The notes under the pieces were generated by a model. It was not told the origin of the DNA and made no database searches. It worked only from the letters and a program-made list of their open reading frames with translations. A stretch of DNA of 8,866 nt from NCBI GenBank assembly GCA_052390035.1, contig JBQTHI010000097.1:1-8866 (forward strand). The letters are read 5' to 3'. The stretch is from JBQTHI01 sp052390035. Its GTDB lineage: Bacteria > Actinomycetota > Acidimicrobiia > Spongiisociales > ZC4RG35. Positions 1 to 6,598 of the stretch are shown piece after piece; the first letter of the stretch is position 1; the number at the start of each line of letters is the position of its first letter. Made by a program: the position numbers and the translations under genes.

Positions 1-80
1 ACCCGGCTTACGAGTGGTTGTGGAATCGTTGGAGCACCGAGCCCTCCGATCCGCGCCTGCCGTTCTACGGACAGGCCTGA
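1..80 (+). CDS. C-terminal tail of an unidentified protein (5' truncated by window edge)
   Basis: Reading from base 3, the plus strand is open from the window edge to a TGA at 78-80, giving 25 residues that start PAYEWLWNRW and end PFYGQA. The codons are strongly G/C-ending like the real genes nearby, the peptide is rich in Trp, Tyr and Pro as true proteins can be, and a hairpin terminator follows 22 bases after the stop. Together these suggest a real gene end rather than a chance ORF. The tail is too short to name a family. The gene is convergent with xylA. The true start lies outside the window. Confidence 0.5.
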   Translation, partial: PAYEWLWNRWSTEPSDPRLPFYGQA

Positions 81-102
81 AAGCCTCCCTCCCCTCCGGT
101 TT

Positions 103-143
103 CTGCGTAAGAATCCGTCGCCATGCGGCGGATTTTTACGCAG
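103..143 (+). terminator. Long hairpin terminator between convergent genes
   Basis: Arms at 103-121 and 125-143 pair along 19 positions around a CAT loop. In plus-strand RNA the only two non-Watson-Crick positions are G-U pairs; in minus-strand RNA they become A-C mismatches, so the plus direction is the stronger. The GC-rich inner stem (CCGTCGC / GCGGCGG) is followed directly by ATTTTTA at 132-138, the stem-plus-U-tract form of an intrinsic terminator. It sits 22 bases after the stop at 80 and 13 bases beyond the xylA stop, so it may act in both directions. Confidence 0.7.
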
Positions 144-156
144 GAACGTGGGTTTA

Positions 157-1488
157 TCAGGCTCCCGTCGACCAGATGACCCGGTTGATCCGATTCTCTA
201 ATAGCTCCTGGCGGCCCGAAACCGGGCGGGGGTCGACCTTTCCGCTCATGACCATCGCCTCGAGCGACCGGAGGCTCTCGGTTCCGTTCAGGATGTCCCT
301 TCCCAGGTCTGTCGACCAGCCGGCATAGCGTTCGGCCAGCGGCGCGGAAAGTGCCTCCGACTCGATCAGGCCGGCGGCGACGAGAAGAGCGCGGGCGAGA
401 GTATCCATGCCTCCGATGTGACCGTGGAAGAGGTCGGTGCGGTCGATCGACTGGCGTCGGAGCTTGGCGTCGAAGTTGAACCCACCGGTGGTCAATCCAC
501 CACCTCGGAGGATCTCGTAGAGAGCGAGGCTGAGCTCGTCGACCGAGTTGGGGAACTGGTCGGTGTCCCACCCGTTCTGATAGTCGCCGCGATTGGCGTC
601 GACCGAACCAAAGACTCCGTTGGCCACGGCGTAAGCAACCTCGTGATGGAAGGTATGACCGGCGAGGGTGGCGTGGTTGGCCTCAATGTTGAGGCGGTAT
701 TCGCCGGCCAGGTCGAAGCGCTCGAGGAATCCATGTACGGTCTGGCTGTCGTAGTCGTATTGGTGTTTGGTCGGTTCCGCCGGTTTGGGCTCGATCAGTA
801 GGGTTCCTTGGAATCCGATCGTCCGCTTGTGCTCGGCCACCAGCGTCAAAAAGCGGGCTAGCTGTTCCCCTTCCCTCTTTAGATCCGTGTTGAGCAAGGT
901 TTCGTATCCCTCCCGTCCGCCCCAGAGGACATAGTTGGCTCCCCCCAGGCGGTGAGTGGCTTCCAAGGCGTGTTTGACCTGGGCGGCGGCATAGGCGAAG
1001 ACGGCGGGGTCGGGATTGGTAGCTGCCCCGGCTGCATATCGAGGATGGGAGAAAAGGTTGGCGGTCCCCCACAGCAAGCCGACCCCGGTTTCCGCCATCT
1101 TCTTATCGGCGTACTCGACCATGGCCTCGAGATTGCGGGCGGACTCGACGAAGGTGTCGCCGGATGGGGCGATGTCCACGTCGTGGAAACAAAAGAAAGG
1201 AATGGCCAACTTGTGGAAGAACTCGAAGGCGGCGTCCATCTTCATATGAGCGGCTTCGAGGGGGTGGTCGACGGCACCCAGCCAGGGCCGATCGAAAGTT
1301 CCGGCACCGAAAATGTCGCTGCCCGGCCAGTTGAACGAGTGCCAGTAACAAACAGCCATACGGAGGTGGTCTTCCATTGATCTGCCCGCGACCATGCGGT
1401 TGGGTTCGTAGACGCGAAATGAGAGATCGCGGTCATTCCTTCCGAATCGAATCGGCTCCGCGACCTCGGCGAAAAATTCAGCTGGCAT
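157..1488 (-). CDS. xylA: Xylose isomerase (class II)
   Basis: XylA interconverts D-xylose and D-xylulose (and D-glucose/D-fructose in vitro) in the cytoplasm, the first step of the bacterial isomerase route for xylose. The 443-residue protein matches the longer class II enzymes (about 440 residues, as in E. coli) rather than the roughly 390-residue class I enzymes typical of Streptomyces. All key residues are visible with a +1 offset from E. coli numbering: His102 and Asp105 (FHD), Glu233 and Lys235 (EPKP), Glu269, His272, Asp297, Asp308, Asp310 and Asp340. The ATG is preceded by GGAAGGAAGA at 1500-1491, a strong ribosome binding site. It lies 92 bp downstream of the ABC permease on the same strand, so it could be read through from that operon or use its own promoter. 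No xylulokinase is visible, although the truncated left-hand gene is unidentified. Confidence 0.97.
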   Translation of the reverse strand: MPAEFFAEVAEPIRFGRNDRDLSFRVYEPNRMVAGRSMEDHLRMAVCYWHSFNWPGSDIFGAGTFDRPWLGAVDHPLEAAHMKMDAAFEFFHKLAIPFFCFHDVDIAPSGDTFVESARNLEAMVEYADKKMAETGVGLLWGTANLFSHPRYAAGAATNPDPAVFAYAAAQVKHALEATHRLGGANYVLWGGREGYETLLNTDLKREGEQLARFLTLVAEHKRTIGFQGTLLIEPKPAEPTKHQYDYDSQTVHGFLERFDLAGEYRLNIEANHATLAGHTFHHEVAYAVANGVFGSVDANRGDYQNGWDTDQFPNSVDELSLALYEILRGGGLTTGGFNFDAKLRRQSIDRTDLFHGHIGGMDTLARALLVAAGLIESEALSAPLAERYAGWSTDLGRDILNGTESLRSLEAMVMSGKVDPRPVSGRQELLENRINRVIWSTGA

Positions 1489-1580
1489 CGTCTTCCTTCC
1501 TGCATCGATTCCGTTTCTTGGACCAGCGGCTACGGTCCATATACCACACCCAGTCGACAGGAGTTCGGCGCTTCTCGGGA
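1489..1580 (-). promoter_or_regulatory. xylA leader/intergenic region with a possible weak promoter
   Basis: This 92-bp gap separates the permease stop from the xylA start. On the minus strand a TATATG hexamer (1544-1539) could be a -10 box about 50 bases before the ATG, but no good -35 lies 16-18 bases upstream. A small inverted repeat, GGACC-N8-GGTCC, follows at once in the putative leader. The gap is long enough for a separate xylA promoter, but the motif match is weak and read-through from the ABC operon is equally possible. Confidence 0.25.
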
Positions 1581-2450
1581 TCAGCCGGTAGCAACTAGTA
1601 ACCCACGATGGCGGCGAAGGCGCCGGTCGAGGGTGCCAAAGAGCAGGTCGACGACGATGCCGATGGCGAAGACCACCGCCATGATGGCCAACAGCGCCGG
1701 GGCGTCGGACAGTTCACGGGCGAACTGAAGCCGGACACCGATCGAAGGCCGCGAGGCGATTATCACCAGAAGCTCCCCAGCCATCAACGACCGCCAGGCA
1801 AATGCCCATCCCTGCTTGAGGCCGGCGACCACTCCCGGAAGTGCGGCGGGAATGATCACATGGCGCCAGAGCTCCACGCCCCGAGCACCGAGCACCTTGC
1901 CGGCGCGCCTCAGTATTGGTGGTATGTGGTCAACACCCGATATCAGACCATTGGCGACGGATGGAGCCGCCCCGAGCACCATCACAAAGAGGATGGCGGC
2001 CTCACTCAACTTGAAAAGCAGGATGGCCAGCGGAAACCAGGCGATCGACGGCATGCTTTGAATCCCCGTGATCGCCGACCCGATGGCCCGCCGCAGCACC
2101 CGGCTCTGTGAAACCGCCAGCCCCACCGTCGCTCCGAGGGACAGCGCGATCACAAATCCGCCGACGCCTCGTTGGATGGTGATCGAAAGCGCTTGATAGA
2201 ACTCGGATGTCTGGACGAGTCCGACCAACTCTCCGAGGACGATGGTCGGTCCGGGCAGCACGTAGACCGGCCGCCATCCCGACCATACGACGGCTTGCCA
2301 AACGGCCAACACCAGGAGGGCCGCAGCCGCTTTCGGCCAAGAGGCAGCCCAAACCCGGGTGCCCAACGATTGTGCTTCAGCGCGGGGGATTTCCAGGATG
2401 TCAAGCCCGCGGAGGTCGTCGGCCATGGCGCGGTCCGGGTTAACGAGCAT
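1581..2450 (-). CDS. ABC transporter permease, NitT/TauT/Ssu type
   Basis: Integral membrane subunit of an importer for a small anion, probably a sulfonate, taurine or similar compound. The 289-residue protein has about six hydrophobic segments (roughly 41-58, 94-114, 136-160, 162-176, 218-232, 252-272). It carries the BPD_transp_1 cytoplasmic EAA-like loop at about 182-205 (RRAGKVLGARG ... IIPAALP), which docks on the ATPase. The pattern SMPSIAWFPLAILLF at 132-146 is characteristic of SsuC/TauC-like permeases. The ATG at 2450 overlaps the 3' end of the ATPase gene by 11 bp and has AGAGGTG eight bases upstream; a second ATG at codon 9 has weaker support. The substrate cannot be decided from the permease alone. 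Confidence 0.92.
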   Translation of the reverse strand: MLVNPDRAMADDLRGLDILEIPRAEAQSLGTRVWAASWPKAAAALLVLAVWQAVVWSGWRPVYVLPGPTIVLGELVGLVQTSEFYQALSITIQRGVGGFVIALSLGATVGLAVSQSRVLRRAIGSAITGIQSMPSIAWFPLAILLFKLSEAAILFVMVLGAAPSVANGLISGVDHIPPILRRAGKVLGARGVELWRHVIIPAALPGVVAGLKQGWAFAWRSLMAGELLVIIASRPSIGVRLQFARELSDAPALLAIMAVVFAIGIVVDLLFGTLDRRLRRHRGLLVATG

Positions 2451-3189
2451 GCCGGCGCACCTCTCGACGCAGCTGTTCGGAGATTGTTGCGATTAGGTCG
2501 GCGACCTCTGGCGACTCGATTGTGCGAGGCCGTTCCAGTTTCACCGGTATCTCACAACTGACCCGACCCGGGCGGCTGGACAGCAGGATCACCCGATCTC
2601 CGAGCCGCACCGCCTCCGTCACGTTATGGGTCACAAACAGAATGCTGACCCCGCTCGCACCCCAGATCCGTTCCAGCTCGTCGTGGAGCAGGTCTCGGGT
2701 TATAGCGTCGAGAGCGCCGAAGGGCTCGTCCATCAAGAGGATGTCTGCATCCTGAGCGAGGCTTCGGGCCAACGCCACCCTTTGCTGCATGCCACCGGAC
2801 AGCTCGTGAGGACGTCGATCGCCGAAGCCCTCGAGGTGGACGAGGCGGAGGAGGTCGGCCGCCTGGGGGAGTCGCGCGGTCCGGGGCACACCCCGCAGCT
2901 TCAACGCCAACTCGACATTGCGGGCAGCGGTCAGCCACGGAAAGAGAGCAGGCTCCTGGAACATCAACCCCACCCGGCCACCGGCGTCGATGACGCCGTG
3001 GTCGATTTGGTAGATCCCGGCGATGAGGTTGAGCAGGGTGCTCTTCCCACATCCGGAAGCTCCCAGCAGACAGACAATCTCCCCTTTGCCAACTTCGAAC
3101 GACACGCCGTCCAAGGCCATCACCGCCGAGCGGCCATCCCCATAGGTCTTCGACACGTCGCGGACCGTAAGCGCAGCGGCGGCCGTCAC
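2440..3189 (-). CDS. ABC transporter ATP-binding protein, NitT/TauT/Ssu type
   Basis: Cytoplasmic ATPase that powers the adjacent permease. All nucleotide-binding motifs are present, numbered from the GTG start: Walker A GASGCGKST (43-51), Q-loop FQEP (77-80), signature LSGGMQQR (130-137), Walker B ILLMDEP (150-156), D-loop GALD (158-161) and H-loop His188. The FQEPALFPWLTAARNV block resembles SsuB/TauB-type subunits. I chose GTG at 3189 (249 residues) because it overlaps the substrate-binding-protein stop in a GTGA junction, has GAAGAGG seven bases upstream, and puts the fold's first strand (ALTVRDVSKTY) right after the start. The same frame is open up to 3357, but that extension lies inside the upstream gene and looks like out-of-frame translation. 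The tight overlap implies translational coupling. Confidence 0.95.
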   Translation of the reverse strand: MTAAAALTVRDVSKTYGDGRSAVMALDGVSFEVGKGEIVCLLGASGCGKSTLLNLIAGIYQIDHGVIDAGGRVGLMFQEPALFPWLTAARNVELALKLRGVPRTARLPQAADLLRLVHLEGFGDRRPHELSGGMQQRVALARSLAQDADILLMDEPFGALDAITRDLLHDELERIWGASGVSILFVTHNVTEAVRLGDRVILLSSRPGRVSCEIPVKLERPRTIESPEVADLIATISEQLRREVRRHAR

Positions 3190-4229
3190 GACGACACCTC
3201 TTCGCGGCCCAATTCGACCAGGATCTCGTTGAGCAACTCGAGGGCGTAGATACCGGAGAGGTCGACCGGTTCGAGCAGCCCGACCGATGCGGCGTGCTCG
3301 GCGGATCCGCGCAGTGACACGGCGATTGGATCGACCGTGAAAGTGAGGTTTTGCCAAGCAGCAGCCATCAAATCAGCTGCCAGTCTTTGGCGGGTGATCC
3401 CTTCGATGCCCTCGTTCACTATTTGCTGAGCTTCAACGGGGAACTCATTGGTGTAGTCGACCGCCCGTACCAATCCGCGCAGAACCGCGCCCACGAGATC
3501 CGGGTGTTGTTCGACAAAGCTGGTCCGGACGATTAGATGAGTTGTGACGAATTGGCCACCTGGCCAGAGATCACGCTCGTCAACAAGCACCTCCCCACCC
3601 CCTTCCACAACCAACCGGGTCGCCCAGGGTTCGGGCACCCAGGCCCCGTCGATCTCGCCGGTTTGAAAGGTTTCAAGAGTCTGGGCGTTTGACTGGGGCA
3701 GCACCGACACGTCGCCTCCACCCTCGAGATCGGAGGTCAGCCCTTGCGCTCGCAACCATGCCCGCAGGGCGACATCCTGGGTGTTGCCGAGCTGGGGAGT
3801 GGCGAGCCTCCTACCGACCAGGTCACCGGGACCGTGGACGTCCGGGGTGACCACCAGGGCGGCGCCTCCCGAGGTAGACCCAGCGACGATGCGAATCGCC
3901 TCTCCATCGGATTGGAGGTATGCATTGATGGCCGGGTTGGGTCCGATGAAGGACATGTCGATCGCTTCCGAAAACAGGGCCTCGATTGCCTCCGGACCGG
4001 CATTAAAGGTGGATGGCTGAACCTCGACCGCGCCCAGTTCTTCCTGAAAGAAGCCCTGGGCGACGCCGATGACGGCGGGAGCGTGAGTCAGGTTGGGGAA
4101 ATAGCCCAAACGAACGACGTCGCTCTCGCCCGCTCCGGTCCCACAACCGGCTATAGCACCGAGGAAGAAGATCCAAAGACTTGGCAGTACCCGCCCTTGC
4201 CCAACCCGCCTTAGCCCAGAGCCGCCCAC
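3186..4229 (-). CDS. ABC transporter substrate-binding lipoprotein, SsuA/TauA/NitT-like
   Basis: Extracytoplasmic ligand-binding protein of the importer, first gene of the operon. From GTG at 4229 it is 347 residues, with basic residues near the N terminus, a hydrophobic run (LPSLWIFFLGAIAGC) and a lipobox IAGC placing the lipidated cysteine at residue 29. The mature protein starts with LGYFPNLTHAPAVIG and contains TFNAGPEAIEALFS and SFIGPNPAINAYL, blocks typical of aliphatic-sulfonate/taurine-type (NMT1/SsuA-like) binding proteins. GTG at 4229 is preferred over the in-frame GTG at 4244 because GGAGGG (4241-4236) sits at normal spacing from it, while 4244 has no ribosome binding site. The ligand is inferred only from family: sulfonate is likely, but nitrate, thiamine-precursor and other ligands also occur. 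No SsuD or TauD desulfonating oxygenase is in the window. Confidence 0.9.
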   Translation of the reverse strand: MGGSGLRRVGQGRVLPSLWIFFLGAIAGCGTGAGESDVVRLGYFPNLTHAPAVIGVAQGFFQEELGAVEVQPSTFNAGPEAIEALFSEAIDMSFIGPNPAINAYLQSDGEAIRIVAGSTSGGAALVVTPDVHGPGDLVGRRLATPQLGNTQDVALRAWLRAQGLTSDLEGGGDVSVLPQSNAQTLETFQTGEIDGAWVPEPWATRLVVEGGGEVLVDERDLWPGGQFVTTHLIVRTSFVEQHPDLVGAVLRGLVRAVDYTNEFPVEAQQIVNEGIEGITRQRLAADLMAAAWQNLTFTVDPIAVSLRGSAEHAASVGLLEPVDLSGIYALELLNEILVELGREEVSS

Positions 4230-4252
4230 TTGCTTCCCTCCCACTTATCTAA

Positions 4253-4271
4253 GTTGACTTAATAAGTCGAC
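4253..4271. promoter_or_regulatory. 19-nt near-perfect palindrome, candidate Rrf2-family operator
   Basis: The sequence GTTGACTTA-A-TAAGTCGAC has two 9-base arms around a central A with one mismatch. It is AT-rich against a GC-rich background. It lies 24 bases upstream of the substrate-binding-protein start (4229) and 75 bases before the divergent Rrf2 ATG. Rrf2 regulators bind dyads of this general size and often sit next to the genes they control, so this is the best operator candidate for the importer. The assignment to this regulator is inference. Confidence 0.55.
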
Positions 4272-4285
4272 AATCCCCAGAACTC

Positions 4286-4315
4286 AGGCTACCGACAGTT
4301 GAGGTCGGCTGTCAA
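4286..4315 (-). promoter_or_regulatory. Putative promoter of the ABC importer operon
   Basis: On the minus strand a perfect -35 hexamer TTGACA (4315-4310) is followed after 18 bases by TAGCCT (4291-4286), which matches only the TA---T frame of a -10 box. Transcription would begin near 4279, just before the 19-nt palindrome, so a bound repressor would block it. A second possible -10, TAGATA (4250-4245), would start the transcript inside the ribosome binding site and is less likely. Confidence 0.35.
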
Positions 4316-4327
4316 TCCCGATATTGT
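4299..4327 (+). promoter_or_regulatory. Putative promoter of the Rrf2-family regulator gene
   Basis: TTGAGG (4299-4304) and TATTGT (4322-4327) are 17 bases apart, giving a start site near 4334 and a leader of about 12 bases before ATG 4346. The -35 overlaps the divergent operon's promoter region. Overlapping short dyads (CCGAC-N7-GTCGG at 4292-4308 and GACAG-N10-CTGTC at 4294-4313) cover it and may be secondary binding sites or chance. Confidence 0.4.
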
Positions 4328-4345
4328 TTACTGTCGAAGTCGGAA

Positions 4346-4804
4346 ATGTGGATCAGCAAGAAGACCGATTACGCCACGCGAGCCGTGCTGGCCCTCGCCC
4401 TTAACGATGGCGATGCGCCGTTGAAGGCGCACGAAATCTCGGAAAGAACCCACGTTCCCATCACCTTTTTGGAACAGATCATGACCCAGCTGCGTGGGGC
4501 TGGGATTGTTCGTTCCGAGCGAGGCCCGGCGGGCGGATACCGGCTCAATCACTCACCCCACCAGATCACCCTCGAGCGGATTGTTCGAATCTTCCAGGGT
4601 CCGCTGGCCCCGATCGCCTGCGCCACGCGCACTGCCCCCGAACGATGCCCGATGGAAGTTGCCTGTTCTTTGAAGGAAACGTGGGCCGAAGTGCGAGATG
4701 CAACGATCGCCATCCTCGAGCGGACCGACTTCGCCACCCTGGCCCGTCGCGCCGGCGGGCCGTGGATCCCGTTGCAGAAAGACCTCTCAACCGTCGGCGG
4801 CTAA
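4346..4804 (+). CDS. Rrf2-family transcriptional regulator, possible Fe-S or thiol sensor
   Basis: A 152-residue winged-helix DNA-binding protein of the Rrf2/IscR/NsrR/CymR family. The start MWISKKTDYATRAVLALA, the segment ISERTHVPITFLEQIMTQLRGAGIVRSERG (31-60; recognition helix) and the wing GPAGGYRLN (60-68) are family hallmarks. Length is normal for the family. After the dimerisation helix there are three cysteines, Cys92, Cys101 and Cys107, where IscR and NsrR hold a [2Fe-2S] or [4Fe-4S] cluster. Here the spacing is C-x8-C-x5-C, longer in the first gap than IscR's C-x5-C-x5-C. Divergent from the ABC importer with a shared control region, which suggests it represses that operon, much as CymR controls sulfur uptake in Firmicutes. 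Only weak Shine-Dalgarno signal (GAAG) precedes the ATG. The effector is unknown. Confidence 0.93.
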   Translation: MWISKKTDYATRAVLALALNDGDAPLKAHEISERTHVPITFLEQIMTQLRGAGIVRSERGPAGGYRLNHSPHQITLERIVRIFQGPLAPIACATRTAPERCPMEVACSLKETWAEVRDATIAILERTDFATLARRAGGPWIPLQKDLSTVGG

Positions 4805-4907
4805 GGACTTGGTGAATTCAAGCGAGTACGGCAGGTAGATTCTGTTACGAGGTCGTGGCTGATTGTGCGACTCGGTTGCTGAGGCCAGTCGATGAGGAAG
4901 ACCAGTG
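4805..4907. other. Intergenic region before the glycoside hydrolase gene
   Basis: About 100 bases between the Rrf2 stop and the hydrolase start on the same strand. I see the ribosome binding site GAGGAAG at 4894-4900 but no convincing -35/-10 pair and no hairpin-plus-T-run terminator. The hydrolase could be co-transcribed with the regulator or use an unrecognised promoter. Confidence 0.3.
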
Positions 4908-6575
4908 ATGAGGAAACTGGGAGTGGTCGGGCTATTCATTGTGGTGGCCTGTTTCGCGTCGCCTGGTGAGGCGACCAACCCATCCTCTCCACCAGTTCGC
5001 CCGTCGGAGACCAACACCACCAACCCGGTCCCCCTCGGCGCCGAACACCGGATCGGGGTACGGATCGTCGAAGGCTCCGGGGAGCTGTTCGATCGCTTCA
5101 CCGGGGAGAAGTTTGTGCCTCGGGGCGCCAACCTGATCCGGCTTTCAGCGGGAGCACACAGCACCCTCGATCCGGGACGCTACGACCGCCAGCAGATCGT
5201 TGAGACTTTTGCCAGGCTGGCGGGAGGCGGATACAACGTGGTCAGGGTCTTTCTCAACTCTCGGATGCTGGCCGGTGACGAGTCGGGGCTATCGGGCGAA
5301 TACCTCGACAACGCCGCCGACCTCATTCACATTGCGAAGGCCCATCAACTTCAGGTGCTGTTCACCCAGGACTGGCTTCCGGAGGCCAATTCGTGGGGTT
5401 TTCCCTCCGATCCCCTGATCGACAACGTCAACTCGATGTACCTGGCCCGGGGAGGACTGGACGCCAATCGCCGGTTCTTTCTGGAGTGGGTCCGGGGACT
5501 GATCGCCCGTGGGGCGCCGCTCGACGCCCTTTTGGCCTACGAGTTGCGCAACGAGCTCTACTTCACCGATTTGTACCCGCCGTTTTCGCTTTCGAGCGGG
5601 ACGGTGACCACCGCCAACGGTCGGTCGTACGACCTCTCATCAGAAGAAGAAAAGGTCCGACTGTTGGAGGACAACCTCGTTTCCTGGATCGACGAAATGG
5701 GCGAAGCCATCCGCTCGGTCGACCCGACCGCGTTGGTGACCATCGGTTTCTTCCAGCCGAAGGGCCCGAACCTGTCAAGGGAGGGCGACGATCGGCTGAT
5801 CGAGACGAGGCGGGCGATCCTCGAATCCACCGCCGACTTCATCGACCTGCACGGTTATCCGGGCGGTGAGTTGAACCTCGCCCAAATCGTCGAGAATTTC
5901 GGGCTTCCAACACAGACCGCCAAGCCAGTCCTGCTCGGAGAGTTCGGCGCGGAACACGTCTCCTACCCATCGGTCGATGATGCCATCCGGGCGCTGGTGG
6001 AATGGCAGATCGAGTCGTGTGCCTATGGATTCGACGGGTGGCTGGTGTGGACATGGGACAGTGTCGAGCAGCCGGATTTCTGGAACGCACTCGACAACGA
6101 CGGGGCAATCGGCCGGGCGCTTTCGCCGGCCGTGCGGCCCGATCCGTGTGCCGTGGGCGAGTTGAACATGACCGTGGAATTGACCAGGGGCGCCACGATC
6201 ACTGCTTCGGCCGCCACAACCGACGATCCCGTCAACTCAGCCATCGATGGCCTCACCGAGACGATCTGGAGCGCTGGTGACGACGCACCACAGTGGGTCG
6301 AGATCGACCTAGGAGCCGAGCGGCCGCTGCGAGCTATCAGGTTGTTGGTCGCTCAACATCCTGTCGGTCTCACCACCCACGTCGTGACCGTACGGGGGGA
6401 GAAGGGACCAGCCCGGGAGGTAGCCAACTTCACACAGACGAGCGCCGACGGTGACTGGCTGGAGATATCATGGGATGATCCCCAGACCGACGCGCGCTAT
6501 GTCCGGGTTGAGACACTGCATTCACCATCGTGGGTGGCCTGGCGGGAGATCAGCCTTCTCGGCCATCGCCGCTGA
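4908..6575 (+). CDS. GH5-like glycoside hydrolase lipoprotein with C-terminal F5/8-type C domain
   Basis: Probably a surface-anchored enzyme acting on beta-linked polysaccharide. The N terminus MRKLGVVGLFIVVAC is a short signal with lipobox VVAC (Cys15). A Pro/Ser/Thr-rich linker runs to about residue 45. The catalytic domain (about 50-410) shows clan GH-A marks: RGANL (72-76), NVVRVFLNS (110-118), the acid/base Glu in RNE (216), HGYPG (315-319), the nucleophile Glu in LLGEFG (345) and GWLVWTWD (377-384). Residues about 423-552 form a discoidin-like (CBM32/F5-8C) domain with SAIDGLTETIW, WVEIDLG and YVRVE. ATG at 4908 is preferred over the overlapping GTG at 4905 because GAGGAAG lies seven bases upstream. 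Total 555 residues. Exact GH family and substrate (mannan, glucan or other) cannot be assigned by eye. Transcribed toward arsM, with 23 bp between the stops. Confidence 0.88.
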   Translation: MRKLGVVGLFIVVACFASPGEATNPSSPPVRPSETNTTNPVPLGAEHRIGVRIVEGSGELFDRFTGEKFVPRGANLIRLSAGAHSTLDPGRYDRQQIVETFARLAGGGYNVVRVFLNSRMLAGDESGLSGEYLDNAADLIHIAKAHQLQVLFTQDWLPEANSWGFPSDPLIDNVNSMYLARGGLDANRRFFLEWVRGLIARGAPLDALLAYELRNELYFTDLYPPFSLSSGTVTTANGRSYDLSSEEEKVRLLEDNLVSWIDEMGEAIRSVDPTALVTIGFFQPKGPNLSREGDDRLIETRRAILESTADFIDLHGYPGGELNLAQIVENFGLPTQTAKPVLLGEFGAEHVSYPSVDDAIRALVEWQIESCAYGFDGWLVWTWDSVEQPDFWNALDNDGAIGRALSPAVRPDPCAVGELNMTVELTRGATITASAATTDDPVNSAIDGLTETIWSAGDDAPQWVEIDLGAERPLRAIRLLVAQHPVGLTTHVVTVRGEKGPAREVANFTQTSADGDWLEISWDDPQTDARYVRVETLHSPSWVAWREISLLGHRR

Positions 6576-6585
6576 CCGCGGTCAG
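6572..6585. terminator. Short palindrome at the hydrolase stop, possible weak bidirectional terminator
   Basis: CTGACCGCGGTCAG is a perfect 14-bp palindrome that includes the hydrolase TGA and lies in the 23-bp gap before the convergent arsM stop. In RNA it can form only a five-base-pair stem with a CGCG loop, and no T-run follows on either side, so terminator function is uncertain. Confidence 0.25.
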
Positions 6586-6598
6586 GATGCAACAGAGA

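Noticed and set aside
418..801. Plus-strand open frame antisense to xylA
   Set aside because: A shadow of the xylose isomerase gene; valine- and glycine-rich translation typical of antisense frames in GC-rich DNA.
2626..3249. Plus-strand 207-codon frame antisense to the ATPase gene
   Set aside because: Covered by the clearly real ATPase on the other strand and lacks recognisable features.
2440..3357. Longer 305-residue form of the ABC ATPase starting at 3357
   Set aside because: The extra N-terminal 56 residues lie inside the substrate-binding-protein gene, are Arg-rich out-of-frame translation and have no family match; the GTGA junction with a good ribosome binding site marks 3189 as the start.
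4230..4244. GTG at 4244 as the substrate-binding-protein start
   Set aside because: No Shine-Dalgarno precedes it, and the GGAGGG sequence between the two GTG codons fits the downstream GTG at 4229.
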